This document shows positions 1 to 11,522 of a stretch of 64,000 nucleotides of DNA, one piece after another. Within the stretch, counting starts at the first letter, position 1, and each line of letters starts with the position of its first letter. This DNA is from Malachius bipustulatus (taxonomy: Eukaryota > Arthropoda > Insecta > Coleoptera > Melyridae), in contig OU342630.1 in assembly GCA_910589415.1 (NCBI GenBank), positions 8,370,001-8,434,000 on the forward strand. Direction: 5' to 3'. Position numbers and translations under genes: made by a program. The notes below the pieces were generated by a model, which was not told the origin of the DNA, did not search any database, and was given only the letters and a program-made list of their open reading frames with translations.

Positions 1-2345
1 AAGATATTCGTCTAATTTTTAAAAAGTATTTGAGGACTGTATAGTCTTTGTAGTATTCTTAAATTGATTTCTCTTAATCATTAATTAAGCTCTTAATATT
101 TGCGGGTAGAGCGTTGTAAAGGGAGCAGTATGATATAGTATAGACCGGCGACTTTTTATAATTCAGATGTTTAATCTTGGGTATATGTATCAAGTTATTT
201 GATCTAGTCGAATAGTCATAAACTTCATTTCGTCTTACAAAACTCTGCAAGTTATCATACGTGGACATTAATATTTTATAAACGTACAATGAAACAACTG
301 TCATGATTTTATGCCTACTGAAAACATTTCTGCATGTTTCCATCTGTGTCAACCCAAACATTACACGAAGAACACGCTTCTGACAGACAAACACTCTTTC
401 CCCATCAACTGCCTGATCCCAACATAATATGATGTTATAAGATATGACTGGATAAATTAATCCTTAATATAACTATACCAGACAGTTACACTCAAATATT
501 TTCTTTAACTTCAGCATAGCATAAGAGAGAAAATTCAACCTTGCGCATACAACGTTGAGGTGGTCAACCCAATTAAGTTTTGAGTCAATAATTGTCCCCA
601 GAAACTTGATAACACCTACTTGCGCAATTTTTATGCCGTCAAGCACGACATCAAAGTTGACGGGTTCCTTGTAAATACCTGTAAATTGTACATATTTCGT
701 CTTAGAGTGATTCGGTACCAAGTTATTAACTTCACACTACTTACGAATCTGTACCAGTACATCATTTACCTCTAGGGCAGCCAAATCACTATCTCTGTGA
801 GAGTGGGAGATGACAATCGACGTGTCATCGGCATACATAAAAATCCTCCCCTTGTTTAAATGATCCGGCAGATCATTCACGTACAGCAGGAAGAGCAACG
901 GCCCCAACACACTACCCCAAGGAGTTCCCATCCTCACATCATATACATCGGATACAGCCTCCCCCATAGCCACGACCATCCTCCGCCCCGACACAATCGA
1001 GGTCAAGAACTCATTTATATGGCCTCTAATGCCGATACGGTTCAGTTTATTTGCTATTAAGTTAGGATTAAGGGTATCAAAGGTACTAGACAAATCAAAG
1101 AATACGCCTACGACACACTCACCATCATCTATTTTCTCGCTGATGTACTGAGTGAGTCCCCTGGTGGCTGTTTCTGTAGACAAAAGTGGTCTAAATCCAT
1201 GTTGACTTTCTGTCAAAATGCTAAATTTCTGTAAAAAAAACTCAATTATTTGGTTATAAACGGCCTTCTCTATTATTTTTGAGAAAACCCCAATAAGATG
1301 GATCTATAATTTTCAGTTAAGTGTCGATCTCCTTTTTTAAATATGGGTATGGTTTTAATTAATTTCAGCACATCATAGCCCACTCCAACAGCTATGTTTG
1401 TAAGTTTTGCCATGTGTCCCGATATATCCTGGGAGCATGTCTTTAAAAGCGTCACAGGCACATCTTCAATACCCGCCGAAACATTCTTCAAGTTTGCTAT
1501 TATAATCGCTACCTCGTCGGCAAAGACTGGAGGGAAGAACATCGAGGCAGGCTGCAGCCGACCAACTGTGCACGAAGCACCAGGGACCGAAAAACACGAC
1601 GCAATCCCGACTGTCGCGAAGAACCTGCCAACCTCATTCGCTATACCCACGAGATCCTCAACTTTACCCAACTCAATTTTTAGAGCGATGGGGATGTTAT
1701 GTCTGGACTTACCAAGCTTATTATTAACTATCTTCCCTAAAGCTCTGATACAGATCATCGAACCATTGGTCACCTAGAATCTTTTTCACTGAGTTTAAGA
1801 ATTTTAAGTTATGATGACATTTTTTTTAGTTCATCTTAATATCGAATTGTCATTCGATCATGTTTACTAAATTTGACACACCTTTTAGGAAAAGCCACCT
1901 CAAAACACCACATAAAATGAGACCAAAATTTACCGAAAACATGGTCGACATGTGAATATTTACCATCATCAATATCTATCTCTGTCTTATTGAATAAATA
2001 TCTAAATTCTGTTATTGCTCCTCTGTAATCATCCTTTTGTATACAAACTCACTGTCATTATTATTACCTTTGTTGCCGTTCCCATCCGGCACCTTCCACC
2101 AGATTCTCTGAGCCAGATGATCGTAGATGCCTAATTCCATTACTTTACATGGTAAATCCTCCCGGAAGTTAGTTACGATATAATCTAATTGTGATCCCTT
2201 CCCATCAGTATACCTGGTTGGTTACCTAACATGGTTCCTAAGTTGATATGACTAGAACACGTCAAACAACTGCTAGTTTAGCCTGTCACCCGCGTCGTCA
2301 CCGTTAATGTTCAGATCGCCACAGAGAACTATGAATTGAGAGCCG
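1..2345 (-). mobile_element. Degraded non-LTR retrotransposon (CR1/Jockey-like)
   Basis: The minus strand carries, in 5' to 3' order, an endonuclease remnant (about 2340-2040, with a GDLN-like motif and SQLDYIV), a reverse transcriptase, and a C-terminal region. Frames are broken many times, so the copy is dead. Its 5' end seems truncated near 2345 and its 3' end lies outside the window. It sits in an intron of gamma-SNAP, antisense to that gene. The clade (CR1, Jockey or relative) is inferred from domain order only. Confidence 0.8.
74..1773 (-). pseudogene. Reverse transcriptase ORF2 remnant of the non-LTR element
   Basis: Three overlapping broken frames together cover a LINE reverse transcriptase. 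The segment at 1216-737 shows the fingers/palm motifs: QHGFRP, FFDLSSTFDTL (where FFDLSKAFDTL is usual), GSVLGPLLFLLYVNDL and the catalytic YADDTS. The segment at 721-473 has the thumb-region FLGTIIDSKLNW motif. The segment at 394-74 is the C-terminal tail with a YSTRS-type motif, as found in CR1/Jockey-like elements. Product if intact: an RNA-directed DNA polymerase priming at nicked target DNA. It is inactive here because of frameshifts and stops. Confidence 0.8.
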
Positions 2346-2716
2346 GCACTGGTGTGATGTATACCATTGTGGTGCAATGCAACAAGTCAATGTGAGGGGC
2401 AACTGAGAAAAAAAATTCCCCATGTTTCTTTGCGAGGCCCATGCAATTCAGCGTTTTTTTTTTTCAAAACTAATCAAAATGCGAAAAAAATTCAAGAAAT
2501 AAAAAGACTTAAAAAAAAGAAGAAGAAAAGACTTTATAAATTTGATTGAGTTAGAACTAAATTAGCACCTTAACACTACCAAATTACAACTAAATTGGGT
2601 AAATGATATTTAAGATATTTATGAAAAAGCAAAATTTGAAAAAAGTCGAACATCCTGTATCTTGAAAACGAAGCATTTGCAAACCCATCTTTACATGAAC
2701 TTTCAATTTTGAAATA

Positions 2717-3496
2717 CAGTAGAAGCTCGATTATCCGGAATAATGTGGGGCAGACCCATTTCGGATAAACGAAATTCCGGATAAACCAGAGGGTTTTTTT
2801 TATGATAAGCGACTCACGATAGGTGTAACCAGTTACCCTATACATAATGCAACGCACCATCGTAGACGCTGCTAGGAAGGAACTGCAAAAATAATTTAAA
2901 ACTGAATACTTGTTGCTATGAATTTTTATTACATATGTACGTAAATTATATTGTAATATGTAAGCTATAAATAGATCGTCGAGGCTGCCAGAGCTCGCCG
3001 ACCTGCGGATCGCCGGCGTGTGAGCAGGGACTTCCCCGGTAAAGCCAGCCGGCCGAGGAGGGGCAGCGCTCGCTGATCAACGGCGAGGAACGCGGAACTC
3101 GAGGCCCGGAACGGGCACTCTGTACCAGCTATTTCTTAATCAGTTTATAAATATGTACATTGTACACTTCACAGTCCACTCTTAGATTTATTTATAAATT
3201 CCTAGTCAACTCGAACCGACAATAATGACTACAGTACTTAACCTTAATTTATCTATGTACTAGTGGCGAGCGATGGCGACTGGTTTGCACGTTATGAATC
3301 TCTTGCATTTTCATGAGAAGAGGCAGGGTTTCACGACACAACAAATGTGTTTGCTGTTTACTGTTTTTGTTGTTTCCGGATAAAACGGAGACGCAAAAAC
3401 GATAGTTCGGATAAAACGGAGGTATTAGAAAACTTGTTTGTTGCGGATAAAACGGAGTTCCGGGTAACCGAGTTCCGGATAATCGAGCTTCTACTG
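2717..3496. mobile_element. Non-autonomous Tigger/pogo-like DNA transposon
   Basis: The terminal inverted repeats are about 23 bp, reading CAGTAGAAGCTCGATTATCC at the left and its complement at the right. TA is duplicated on both sides (2715-2716 and 3497-3498). TA targets and this TIR style are typical of Tigger/pogo elements. No transposase frame is visible. The middle (about 2980-3120) is far more GC-rich than its surroundings. Confidence 0.8.
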
Positions 3497-3974
3497 TAAC
3501 TCAAATAATCGGCTGTTAAATTTATTGTACATACTTAATAAACATCCTGTACGATTAGTTATCTTCAATTTTTCGGAATATCAATAATTCATCCCAGTGC
3601 AAAAAAAAATACAACTCGTCATCCTGCACTTGTTGTATTTTCCGCCAGAAAAATGGGATAATTAATAATTATCATGAATAATTTGCTTTGATGTTTAGAG
3701 AAAAAATCTCCAATGAAAAGACTTTGGCATACCCTACCTTACAACATTAGGTATTTCAAAACTAGCTTCTTGCAAAACTTCCTGAATTGTTTCAAACTTC
3801 CCGTCGAACTTCCTATTTTAGCGTCAAGTTTTAGATTTTTGCCTGATTATTTATAATTTATAATTTTAATTTATTTAATAATAATTTATTTTATTTATAA
3901 TTTATAATTTCCCATAACTTTTGTTTTTTCATTTGCAATTTTAAGATTTACTTATAAAAAACGCTAACTTACAG
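3497..3974 (+). other. Intron sequence upstream of gamma-SNAP exon
   Basis: AT-rich, with a low-complexity run of TTTATAATT-like units around 3848-3912. It ends in the acceptor CTTACAG at 3974. No coding sequence is seen. Confidence 0.6.
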
Positions 3975-4225
3975 GGAACTTTTGTGAGGGTCCTGAAGTG
4001 CAGACCCTAGAAGCACTTCTTCAAGCATATGATGAAGAAGACCCAGAAAATGCTAAAAGAGCTCTAAATTCCCCATTTATTAAGCATATGGATGTGGAAT
4101 ATGCTATTTTAGCTCGTGATATGCCGTTACCAGAAGGATATTCAGCTCCCCCCAAAGCTACAGTCAGAGAGAATGCAGCACCTTCTTATGTGTCCCCTAA
4201 TTCACTTACGACTGCCACCATCGAG
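3975..4225 (+). CDS. NAPG: Gamma-SNAP, penultimate coding exon (partial gene)
   Basis: Gamma-soluble NSF attachment protein works with NSF ATPase to disassemble SNARE complexes after membrane fusion. This exon encodes 83 residues of the C-terminal helical part: after NFCEGPEVQTLEALLQAYDE come AKRALNSPFIKHMD and YAILARDMPLPEG, all recognisable gamma-SNAP sequence. It begins after a CTTACAG acceptor with two bases of a split codon and ends in phase 0 before the donor GTTAGT (4226). The next exon, at 7138, also starts in phase 0. Earlier exons are not in the window, since the preceding 4 kb holds only repeats. The reading frame runs on into the intron to a stop at 4369, so an unspliced reading would give a false C-terminus. 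Identification is by recognised family sequence, not a database search. Confidence 0.88.
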
Positions 4226-5046
4226 GTTAGTAAAAAAAATTACCCAAAGATAATAACAGATCATAGTAATAATAAACAAATAGCAATAATAATAACAAAT
4301 TGTACTGATAGTAAGAGAGTCCACTCACCAAAGAGACTTCATGCACCGCAGATTGGATGGGATAAATAAGCAGTTTTATCTCTTCGTGCTTTTTCCATAA
4401 AGTCCTTCCTTCTCTCGGAAATGATTAACAAAATAAAAAATTCATAGGATTGATTTACTCTCCTTAATTTTTATAGGAAAAAGAAGCTTTTTTAAAAAAG
4501 TTTATGAGGTAAAAGTTGTTTACTTTTGTCTAAAGAATAATTATGCCTGAATTTTTTTGGATATTTATGAAGAAAACAAAAACAAAATCTGGAGACCTAG
4601 GTTTATTTTTAATAAATAAAAACTGAAAATTAACAGGTGTGTTGTAAACAAAGATAAAGAACTTTTGATTCTTGCAGTTTTTTTTAACACTTCCTTAATC
4701 AGAAACTAAGCAATAAAAGTCTAGTAACAAAAGTGTAACAAATGTTTAGTAACAAAAGTGTAACAAATGTTTAGTAACAAAAGTGATCTCGAAAGTGGCA
4801 CGTCACGTGACCTGTCACTGAGCTGGAATCGTAGCTCACGTGCTTGCAACATCTGCACCAAGCGAACGGCACCTGCAGTGAACGATGCTACTTTTGTGAG
4901 AGGACTCTAATACTATGAGAACATGAAAATGGTGTAGTTTAGTTACTTCATTGTAGTTCAATGGCAGGAAAACAATATTGTTGCCATTTTACTTTTAATG
5001 TTGGTATGAAAACTGCAGATATTTATTTAAACAATTTTATTATATA
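4226..5046 (+). other. Gamma-SNAP intron, first part
   Basis: AT-rich intron with a short tandem repeat at 4722-4786. Two CACGTG palindromes lie just after it, within CACGTCACGTGACC and CTCACGTGC (about 4800-4842). No exon is recognised. Confidence 0.5.
4722..4786 (+). repeat. 25-bp tandem repeat, about 2.6 copies
   Basis: Two identical 25-bp units (4722-4746 and 4747-4771), each starting TAGTAACAAAAGTG, are followed by a partial third unit to 4786. Confidence 0.85.
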
Positions 5047-5489
5047 CAGGGTTATTGGTAACTGGATACATTCCTTTGGTGACCTGGTAAAACAGGAGGT
5101 AAGGAGTCAATTAACCCTAACATGCACTACACAAAACTCTACAAATTTTGAGATATATTTCAATTTTCAATTTTTCTTAAAAAAAATAGTCTTCAAATGT
5201 AATTTTCAAAAAATGTATTTTAACTTTTTGTATTTATTTCGCTGAAATACTTGTCCAACATTATAGTCTTTCGTTTGGAATAGAAAATGTTTGAAAGTAT
5301 TTCGTTCATGTGAAAATTTCAAAGAAAAACAAAAAATTAAAATTAAAAAAAAACAAAAATTCAAAAAAAATTCAACAAAATATCTCAAATGTTCTTTATG
5401 TTTTGTATAGTGCATGTTATGGTTAATTTACTCCTTACCTCTTGTTTTATTGAAGACCAAAGGAATGTATCCTGTTACCAATAACCCTG
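5047..5489. mobile_element. MITE with CAGGGTTATTGG termini
   Basis: The left end reads CAGGGTTATTGGTAACTGGA and the right end is its near-complement. The arms extend over 80 bases (GGTAAGGAGT and ACTCCTTACC match inside). TA precedes the left end. The right flank is CA, so the duplication is imperfect. No coding capacity. Confidence 0.75.
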
Positions 5490-5493
5490 CATA

Positions 5494-5729
5494 CACTGTG
5501 TTGCTTAGGAAAGGTAACATAGGGAAAACACCACAGTGAATATTATTAAGGATCCAAGCCACTCTGGTTTAAAAGCTGATAGTTTCCTAGGAAACTGTAT
5601 AGTATCCTAGGAAGCCTGGTAGTTTCCAAGGAAACTGTATTTTTTGAAGGATGTCATTTATTTTCAAAGTATTGTTGATATATTCTGTACCTACTATTCC
5701 TTGTGTTACCTTTTCTATGCAACACGGTG
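5494..5729. mobile_element. Short MITE with CACTGTGTTGC termini
   Basis: The ends CACTGTGTTGCTTAGGAAAG and CTTTTCTATGCAACACGGTG are inverted repeats flanked by TA on both sides (5492-5493 and 5730-5731). The core repeats short TTTCCTAGGAAAC-like palindromes (5580-5635). Non-coding. Confidence 0.7.
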
Positions 5730-5733
5730 TATA

Positions 5734-6778
5734 CAGTGAGAGTTTTTTAAGACGGAACATAGGAGATGAGCTTGTGAAGTATTGCTATGGAGATCGATCC
5801 GTTGCCAGGCCAGGTCCTTGATGGTTTTGCAATAACCCCCCACTTCAGATTAAGTTATTAATTTGACGTTTATGAGTAAAACTTAATTCAGGTAGTTACC
5901 TAATTCATCAAAAATGTGTACAAGTGATGAGATAATTGAAAATTACGCACATGGTACACCATGCAGTGTGTCTTCTTTATGTGAAGTTGAAAATTTACGC
6001 CGGTACCATGTCACTAGGACACAGTATCCATAGAAAGTGAATGTGTGGGCTGGAATGGTTAACACTCATATCTTGCAGCCACTGCAAGAAAGAATCATTC
6101 CGACCATAAATAATCTACAGTAGAAGGCCCTTTGTGGTACCAACAAAATGTTACAGATGCCCATTTTTCCCGGCAAGTTCGACAATTATTATTGCTTAAA
6201 ATGCTCAGTTTCCCGGTGGATGGATAGGAAGAGATGGAGTAATTAAGTGGCCGCCCAGGTCACCAGACTTAACATACTTGGATTCTATCTACCACATTGA
6301 AAAGATCAAACAAAGGATAAGAAGAGCTGCGAAGAAATATCTCCTGAACAGTGCAGAAATACGATAAATGTTTGGATTCTACAATAATTTTTTAGGACAC
6401 TTACTTAGTCGACGGATGTTTGATACTATTTTATAATAATAATTAACAAATGTATTTAATTTACAATGTTATTGTTTCTTTACAAAATACGTAGTATACA
6501 GTTACACTTTTTTATATTTTGAAATAATTTCATTTTAATTAAAAAATGATTTATTGCATTGACTTTCAATACAGAATCCCTATGTTCTATTTTAAATAAC
6601 TCACTAATGCTAAATTCAACAATGCTCGAACGTAACCATAACTACGGTATTGTTAACGTATTGTAGCGGCTTTGTTGGAAATGCACTGATTTCGCTATGT
6701 TCCATTTTAAATGGTTCAACAACGTTAATTAGACTGCGTCATTTTTTTCTGATGTTCCGCGTTATGTGGTTCTCACTG
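5734..6778 (+). mobile_element. Mariner-like element, inactive
   Basis: Ends CAGTGAGAG and TTCTCACTG are flanked by TA (5732-5733 and 6779-6780). The length, about 1.05 kb, is usual for mariner. The internal + strand frame is a decayed transposase. A related fragment occurs at 16822-17777. Confidence 0.75.
5935..6430 (+). pseudogene. Mariner/IS630-type transposase remnant
   Basis: Broken frames read VWAGMVN, then DAHFSRQVRQ, then WIGRDGVIKWPPRSPDLT. The PPRSPDL motif marks the third catalytic Asp region of DD-D/E mariner-superfamily transposases. Several in-frame stops and shifts make it non-functional. Confidence 0.65.
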
Positions 6779-7137
6779 TATAAATAATTTAATTGATAGT
6801 CCAGTCGCTAAAGTAAAAAATTTTTCAAAGTTCATAAAAAATCTTATCCAACTATCCTTCAATAATAATTATTGTTAGTGAAGAGGTTATAGAACATAAA
6901 TCAACAAAATCAGTTCTGGGGGTGCAGCACGTCCCCCCCCCCCCCACCCAGTTTCTATGAACTTTGGGTACATTTTTTACTTTATGGACTGGACTAATTG
7001 TTGGAACATCGAAACTAATTATTACAACCTGTTATGCCTTAGAGAAATCAATTTGGAGTTCAATTCGGGTTACTTCACTTTTCATTGGTGTATTTATTTT
7101 CATTGTACTACTCTAAGATCAACAATATTTATTTTAG

Positions 7138-7248
7138 AATATCTCTGAAGAAGGACAAGATGCAGAGGAACCGTCTGCTAGTCAAGCAACGGGACCTAAA
7201 AATGAAACAGATGACGGTGATGAGCTAGAAGAAGGAAATCTTTGTTGA
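7138..7248 (+). CDS. NAPG: Gamma-SNAP, terminal coding exon
   Basis: This exon starts after the acceptor TATTTTAG (AG at 7136-7137), in phase 0 as required by the 4225 donor. It encodes 36 residues followed by TGA (7246-7248). The sequence is an acidic, low-complexity tail, NISEEGQDAEEPSASQ... through DDGDELEEGNLC. The animal gamma-SNAP tail is likewise acidic and ends in a Leu-Cys pair, so the end is conserved while the linker is diverged. The intron between the two exons is 2.9 kb and nearly half transposons. A candidate ATTAAA polyadenylation signal lies at 7614-7619. The final exon and stop are well supported by phase and by the conserved terminal LC. Confidence 0.85.
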   Translation, partial: NISEEGQDAEEPSASQATGPKNETDDGDELEEGNLC

Positions 7249-7707
7249 AGTCTGCATTTATCTGTTATTACCTTTTAATAGGCAATAGCTTTCTGAATTG
7301 TGATTTTGTTTTAGATGTAGTTACGGTATGGTATTTATTCCACATATTCAGTCGCTTTTATAATGTAAAGAATTTAAATATCTTTGTTGACATTTGCTTG
7401 AATCAAGTGGTTGATATTGCATTTACTTAAAAACAAAGATCTGAATTCATCATTATTATTATGAATATGTCTAGGAATTTAGGAGTCTTGACGACCTAAT
7501 TAATCTTACTTAATCAATTATTGTAAAATGGGCTAAAAACCCAGTATACCTACCCTGTGAATTTGTTGAATAATGTTTTAAATTCTGGAATATAAATAAT
7601 ACCTTCATCATGAATTAAATTTTTATTTGACATATACCTAGGTATGCTTGTAGGAAATTTTTTGTTGAATTTTTCAGTGTTTTAATTTTTTTAATTCTAA
7701 TATTATA
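7249..7707 (+). other. Probable gamma-SNAP 3' UTR and flank
   Basis: AT-rich sequence after the stop codon. The ATTAAA at 7614-7619 is the only polyadenylation signal candidate I noticed. No coding sequence. Confidence 0.5.
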
Positions 7708-8310
7708 CAGTGTGTCTACGTAAGTTGGAGTCATATGGAAAACTTTTTTATTATCTATTTAGGAAAAAAAAATTCCTCATAAAAAGTTTTGCTTGATTTG
7801 AAACATAAAATGAAATAGTCAGACACAAAATTTTTTCAATCGTATACAAGGTTCGTCAAAAAACATGATTCTTACCAAAGAGTAAAGTATCTACCTTTAT
7901 TTTTAACAATATCAAAAATTGTTATTCAAAAATGTTAATCAGAATAATAATTGTAAACAACATTCAGTTGTGTAACCAACAAAAACAGCATAAAAAGTAA
8001 AATACTACTGATAAAACATTTCTCTTTGATGAAACACATATTTAATGAATTGCATATTTGAACGTTGTTTGCAGTGTTGTTTAACTTTTGTATTTGTAAG
8101 TAACAATTTTTGATATTGATAAAAATAAAGGTAGGTACTTTACTCTTTGGTAAGAATCATGTTTTTTGACGTATGCGATTGAAAAAATTTTTATGTCTGA
8201 CTATTTCATTTTAGGTTTCAGACCAAGCAAAACTTTTTATGAAGAATAACTTTTTTCATAAAATGGATAATAAAAAAGTTTTCCATATCACTCCAACTTA
8301 CGTAGATTTA
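7708..8310. mobile_element. Long inverted-repeat MITE
   Basis: The left arm starts CAGTGTGTCTACGTAAGTTG after TA (7706-7707). The right arm ends with the complement, ACTCCAACTTACGTAGA. The arms are near-complementary for roughly 200-300 bp each (for example TACCTTTATTTTTAAC against its complement), so the transcript could fold into one long hairpin. The extreme right terminus has decayed. Confidence 0.75.
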
Positions 8311-8613
8311 CGAGTAAATGACAGGTTTAGAAGATTGAAGGGGAGCTCAAGGTGTGTATCTTATCTTAATCATTAATCCTTATCGAAGATCAGAAGCAAG
8401 CACTTATTTTTTTGCAGTTTATCGTCTGCTTCTGATAATACATGTTTCTGTGAATGTATGGAATTGGTACTTTTTGTGTACTGGCAGCAATGTTTTGTTC
8501 CACAAACACTTTTTATTTCATCATTAATTTTATTTTTTCTGCACAAGGACCTATTGTCTTTCGTAAACATGACGAAGTTTTTCTTATGACAAAAATATTT
8601 CTACCCTATTATA
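8311..8613. other. Unassigned intergenic sequence
   Basis: No recognised gene. A 65-codon minus-strand open frame (8570-8373) has no recognisable domain and is probably chance. Confidence 0.4.
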
Positions 8614-8939
8614 CAAGGTGACCACGAGGAGCATTTAAATTTAGTATGGGAGCCTGAGGTTGTCGTGGTGATGTAAAGGATGGCGTTCACCTAATGAAGG
8701 ATGGCCATTTCGGTAATTTGGTTGTAGACTGTTCGTAAATCGTCAGTAATACTCCATTAATTCATTTTACTAGTAACTACATTTATGAAAAATAATTAAA
8801 AAACTCACCCGAGTAAACAACTACCGCTTTATTCCATGGTTTCCATTTCTACTTCTACTGCTATTACAATGCTACTACTTGCACCGTCTAACTAAAGCGT
8901 AGTACTAAACAAATATATCTAACTAAAGAAAAATACACA

Positions 8940-9257
8940 TTCAAGTTTAGTACAGAATGTCAATAAGATTGTTTTTCTATTTTAATAACATTCAAAGGGT
9001 TTCTGAAATTCGTGAGTTTTGGATTCACCGAAGGTTTTGTTAAAGTATCTGCTTACTGGTTATTCGTTGAAACATAATTTAAAATTATTTCTTCTTGTTT
9101 TTCCCGTAGAAAATAATTAAGTCAATATGTTTATTTCTTTTTGTTTCTATTGTTAATGCCATTTTAATACAGGATTGGTCACATTGATTAGAAATACATA
9201 AAATTTTAAAATGTCTGACATTCACCTAAAAATAAACCTTCATACACACACATGCTG
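8940..9257 (-). pseudogene. Copia pol C-terminal remnant (RNase H end)
   Basis: In broken minus-strand frames, reading downward from 9257, the end of a Ty1/copia polyprotein is visible: an SCIKMALTIETKRNKHIDL segment and then YVSTNNQ-ADTLTKP. These correspond to the Copia RNase H motifs usually seen as HKRTKHIDI and ADILTKP. It continues the fragment at 10499-10690, from which it was separated by a LINE insertion. No complete LTR pair was found. Confidence 0.65.
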
Positions 9258-10485
9258 TATTTGTATTTGTATTTGTATTTTTGAGGGTGATCAAGTTACT
9301 GCGACCTAAAAGATCTATTGTATCCCCTCTACTGTGCTTCACCTGGTGTGGAATCCCTTTAGTGAAGCACCCTCTCCAAGTCCGTTTCCTTGAGAAACTT
9401 CAGGATTTTGAGAGAATCAAGGTCGGGTAAATTCCCTGCCTCTAGCTGTTGGTGGCCCAGAACATTACTTCTTTTGAGTTCTATCGCATCGCAGTTGACG
9501 TGGTGTTACGTCTCCTTTCCCGCAGAATCTGCAGACGCCATTTTCTTCTATGTCTAACTTCCTCAGGTGTTCCTTGAGCTTGCAATGTCCCATTTGGAAT
9601 CCCGTCAGTATTCTGAGACGTTCCTTGCAGGTCGAAGATACTCTTCAGCCTCTCTCGGTTAAAATTCCAGAGAAGTTCTTTGTTTTGTCTCAACCCCGAG
9701 AGGTTCCTCCAATGGGTTTCTCTCAGTTTTCTTCTTCCTTTTGGAGTTCTGCCTTGAAGAAAGTATCTTCGAAGCCACAGAATGGTTCTGGTCCTATGAA
9801 GGGTGTCGATGCTCCTTTTCTTGCCAATGCGTGGGCATTCTTCTTGCGTTCGAGGTGGTCTGGAGCACAAGGATTGTTTAAGATTGCCGACTGTCTTGAC
9901 GGGTGACAAGCCCCGCTCGGTCAGCAGTCTGTTTTGCGGCGATGTCCCGCGAATTCTTGGTTTTTTGTTTCTTACCATGGTTGATCCCACGAGTAGCTAG
10001 AGAAGGGTGTTCCACCTATGCAGAGCCCCGCATGCAAAGGTGAGGGGATTGATACAGTGGGGTGCCCCAAGGTTGAATCCAGTAGGACTGGTCTTCTATC
10101 CAGTCACGCATCCCATCAACCTGGACCCCCGCCTTAGGATTTAGGTTTTTTAGTGAGGTTGTCTCCTCTTGGTTCCCGTGATTAAGCCCAGACCCCCGCA
10201 TCTCTCTGTGCGCGGAACGTGACCACGACAACAGATGATACGGTATATCAGATAGTCCACAGTCGGACATCTCTGGCGCCGTTTCCCCTAGTGCAGACCT
10301 TTATTCACGACACGACAACTAGGTTAGGGGAGGTGGTCCGCGGCAGGGCTTTGAGCTACCAGTCTAGAATTTTACCTCCGACGAGCTGTATCACCGCTGC
10401 TAACCTTACTCACTTACGCTCATTGTAAGGCCTTCCCCCTATCCGCCACCTGGGGACGCGCCCGATGGGTACTCAACCGCACGGG
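9258..10485 (-). mobile_element. Internally deleted non-LTR retrotransposon with 13-bp TSD
   Basis: CACACACATGCTG occurs at both sides (9245-9257 and 10486-10498), a perfect 13-bp target-site duplication. The 3' end (left) carries a (TATTTG)n-type tail. The segment at about 10480-10000 is GC-rich and resembles the LINE 5' region at 19860-20590. The segment at 9990-9480 is a frameshifted C-terminal pol region with a GHCKLKEHLRKL...VCRFC-like zinc knuckle. The 5' end is joined to the 3' end without the reverse transcriptase, so this is a deletion derivative. Confidence 0.75.
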
Positions 10486-10498
10486 CACACACATGCTG

Positions 10499-10690
10499 AT
10501 AAAGTTAAAGATTCAGATTCTGCACTTGATAGAGCTACAACATTTTGTTCACTTGTATTCCATTCGATAATATTTATAGTTTTAGTAATTAACAATCCAG
10601 ATTTATGTTTCGTATCAGAAATGTTGTTTGCAAAGTCAGAATCTGCTTACCTGCTTAGGCAAACATATTGATTTTTGAATTTTCACTTTA
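10499..10690 (-). pseudogene. Copia RNase H remnant, upstream part
   Basis: The minus-strand frame reads ADSDFANNISDTKHKSGLL, then IIEWNTSEQNVVALSSAES. This is Ty1/copia RNase H (family pattern: SDADWAGD..DRKSTSG, then W.SKKQ..VALSSTEAE). It continues across the LINE insertion into 9257-8940. Confidence 0.75.
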
Positions 10691-10830
10691 AATAAATTTT
10701 AATCCAAAATCTTGTGTTTTATTCAGGTGCCTTAATGTTATGTATGTTTTAGATATTGACTAAATACTATTTTTCTAAAACATAATATCGCCTTACCCGT
10801 ATAACCGAAATATTTGAGTAATAAAAAGGC

Positions 10831-11522
10831 TAACGACTGGAACGGTTATTGAAACTGTTGAAAGAACCGTTACAGTGGGTTGGTATTATGTTGTAATTGG
10901 TAACACTTATTAAATGACAGATAAAGTGAATTCAACGAATTTGTTGGTTATGTTTTCGGTCAATTTAAGCAGTGGTATATTTACATTGTGACTGAAAATT
11001 TACAAATAAATAGGCAAAAGTGACAGGTACTGTATGAGGCTCGTAAAGAGGAGAAAAGCAGTTAAATGAAAGTGAATAAAAGCTAAATGGGGCAAGAACA
11101 AACTGACTGACCAGATAATCTGCGGATTGAGTTCTGTGGACTTCGTTGGATCCTATTTTCAATATCGTTTATCCAAATTTCATCAATGTAGATTTGCCTT
11201 TCAAAGTACTAGTGGTACTAAATAAATAAATTGATGATACAATAATTAAATCATATCAATTACAGCAATCCGATTATTGAGAAACAATAACGACACACAC
11301 ATAATGGTATGATAAAGACAGACTGGTTATTTCTAGCTCATCAGTCTGACTTATCATGACCACCAGAGGAGTGTGCCGAACAGAAAGAAAACCGACATAC
11401 CAGATTAATTTGTCAGAAACATAGTGACTTGCAAGGAGAATGCCATCGAACGACTGAAAGTATACAACTTTCAATATGTCATCAGAGATTTGTAACAGTT
11501 CCAATAACCATTCCAGTCATTA
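10831..11522. mobile_element. Inverted-repeat element, about 690 bp
   Basis: TAACGACTGGAACGGTTATT at the left pairs with AATAACCATTCCAGTCATTA at the right. No coding capacity. The superfamily is unclear. Confidence 0.6.

Noticed and set aside
6933..6945. Run of 13 C in the gamma-SNAP intron
   Set aside because: Simple homopolymer, probably slippage or sequencing-length uncertainty. No function inferred.
8373..8570. 65-codon minus-strand open frame downstream of gamma-SNAP
   Set aside because: No motif, no splice context and no repeat-family match. Length expected by chance.
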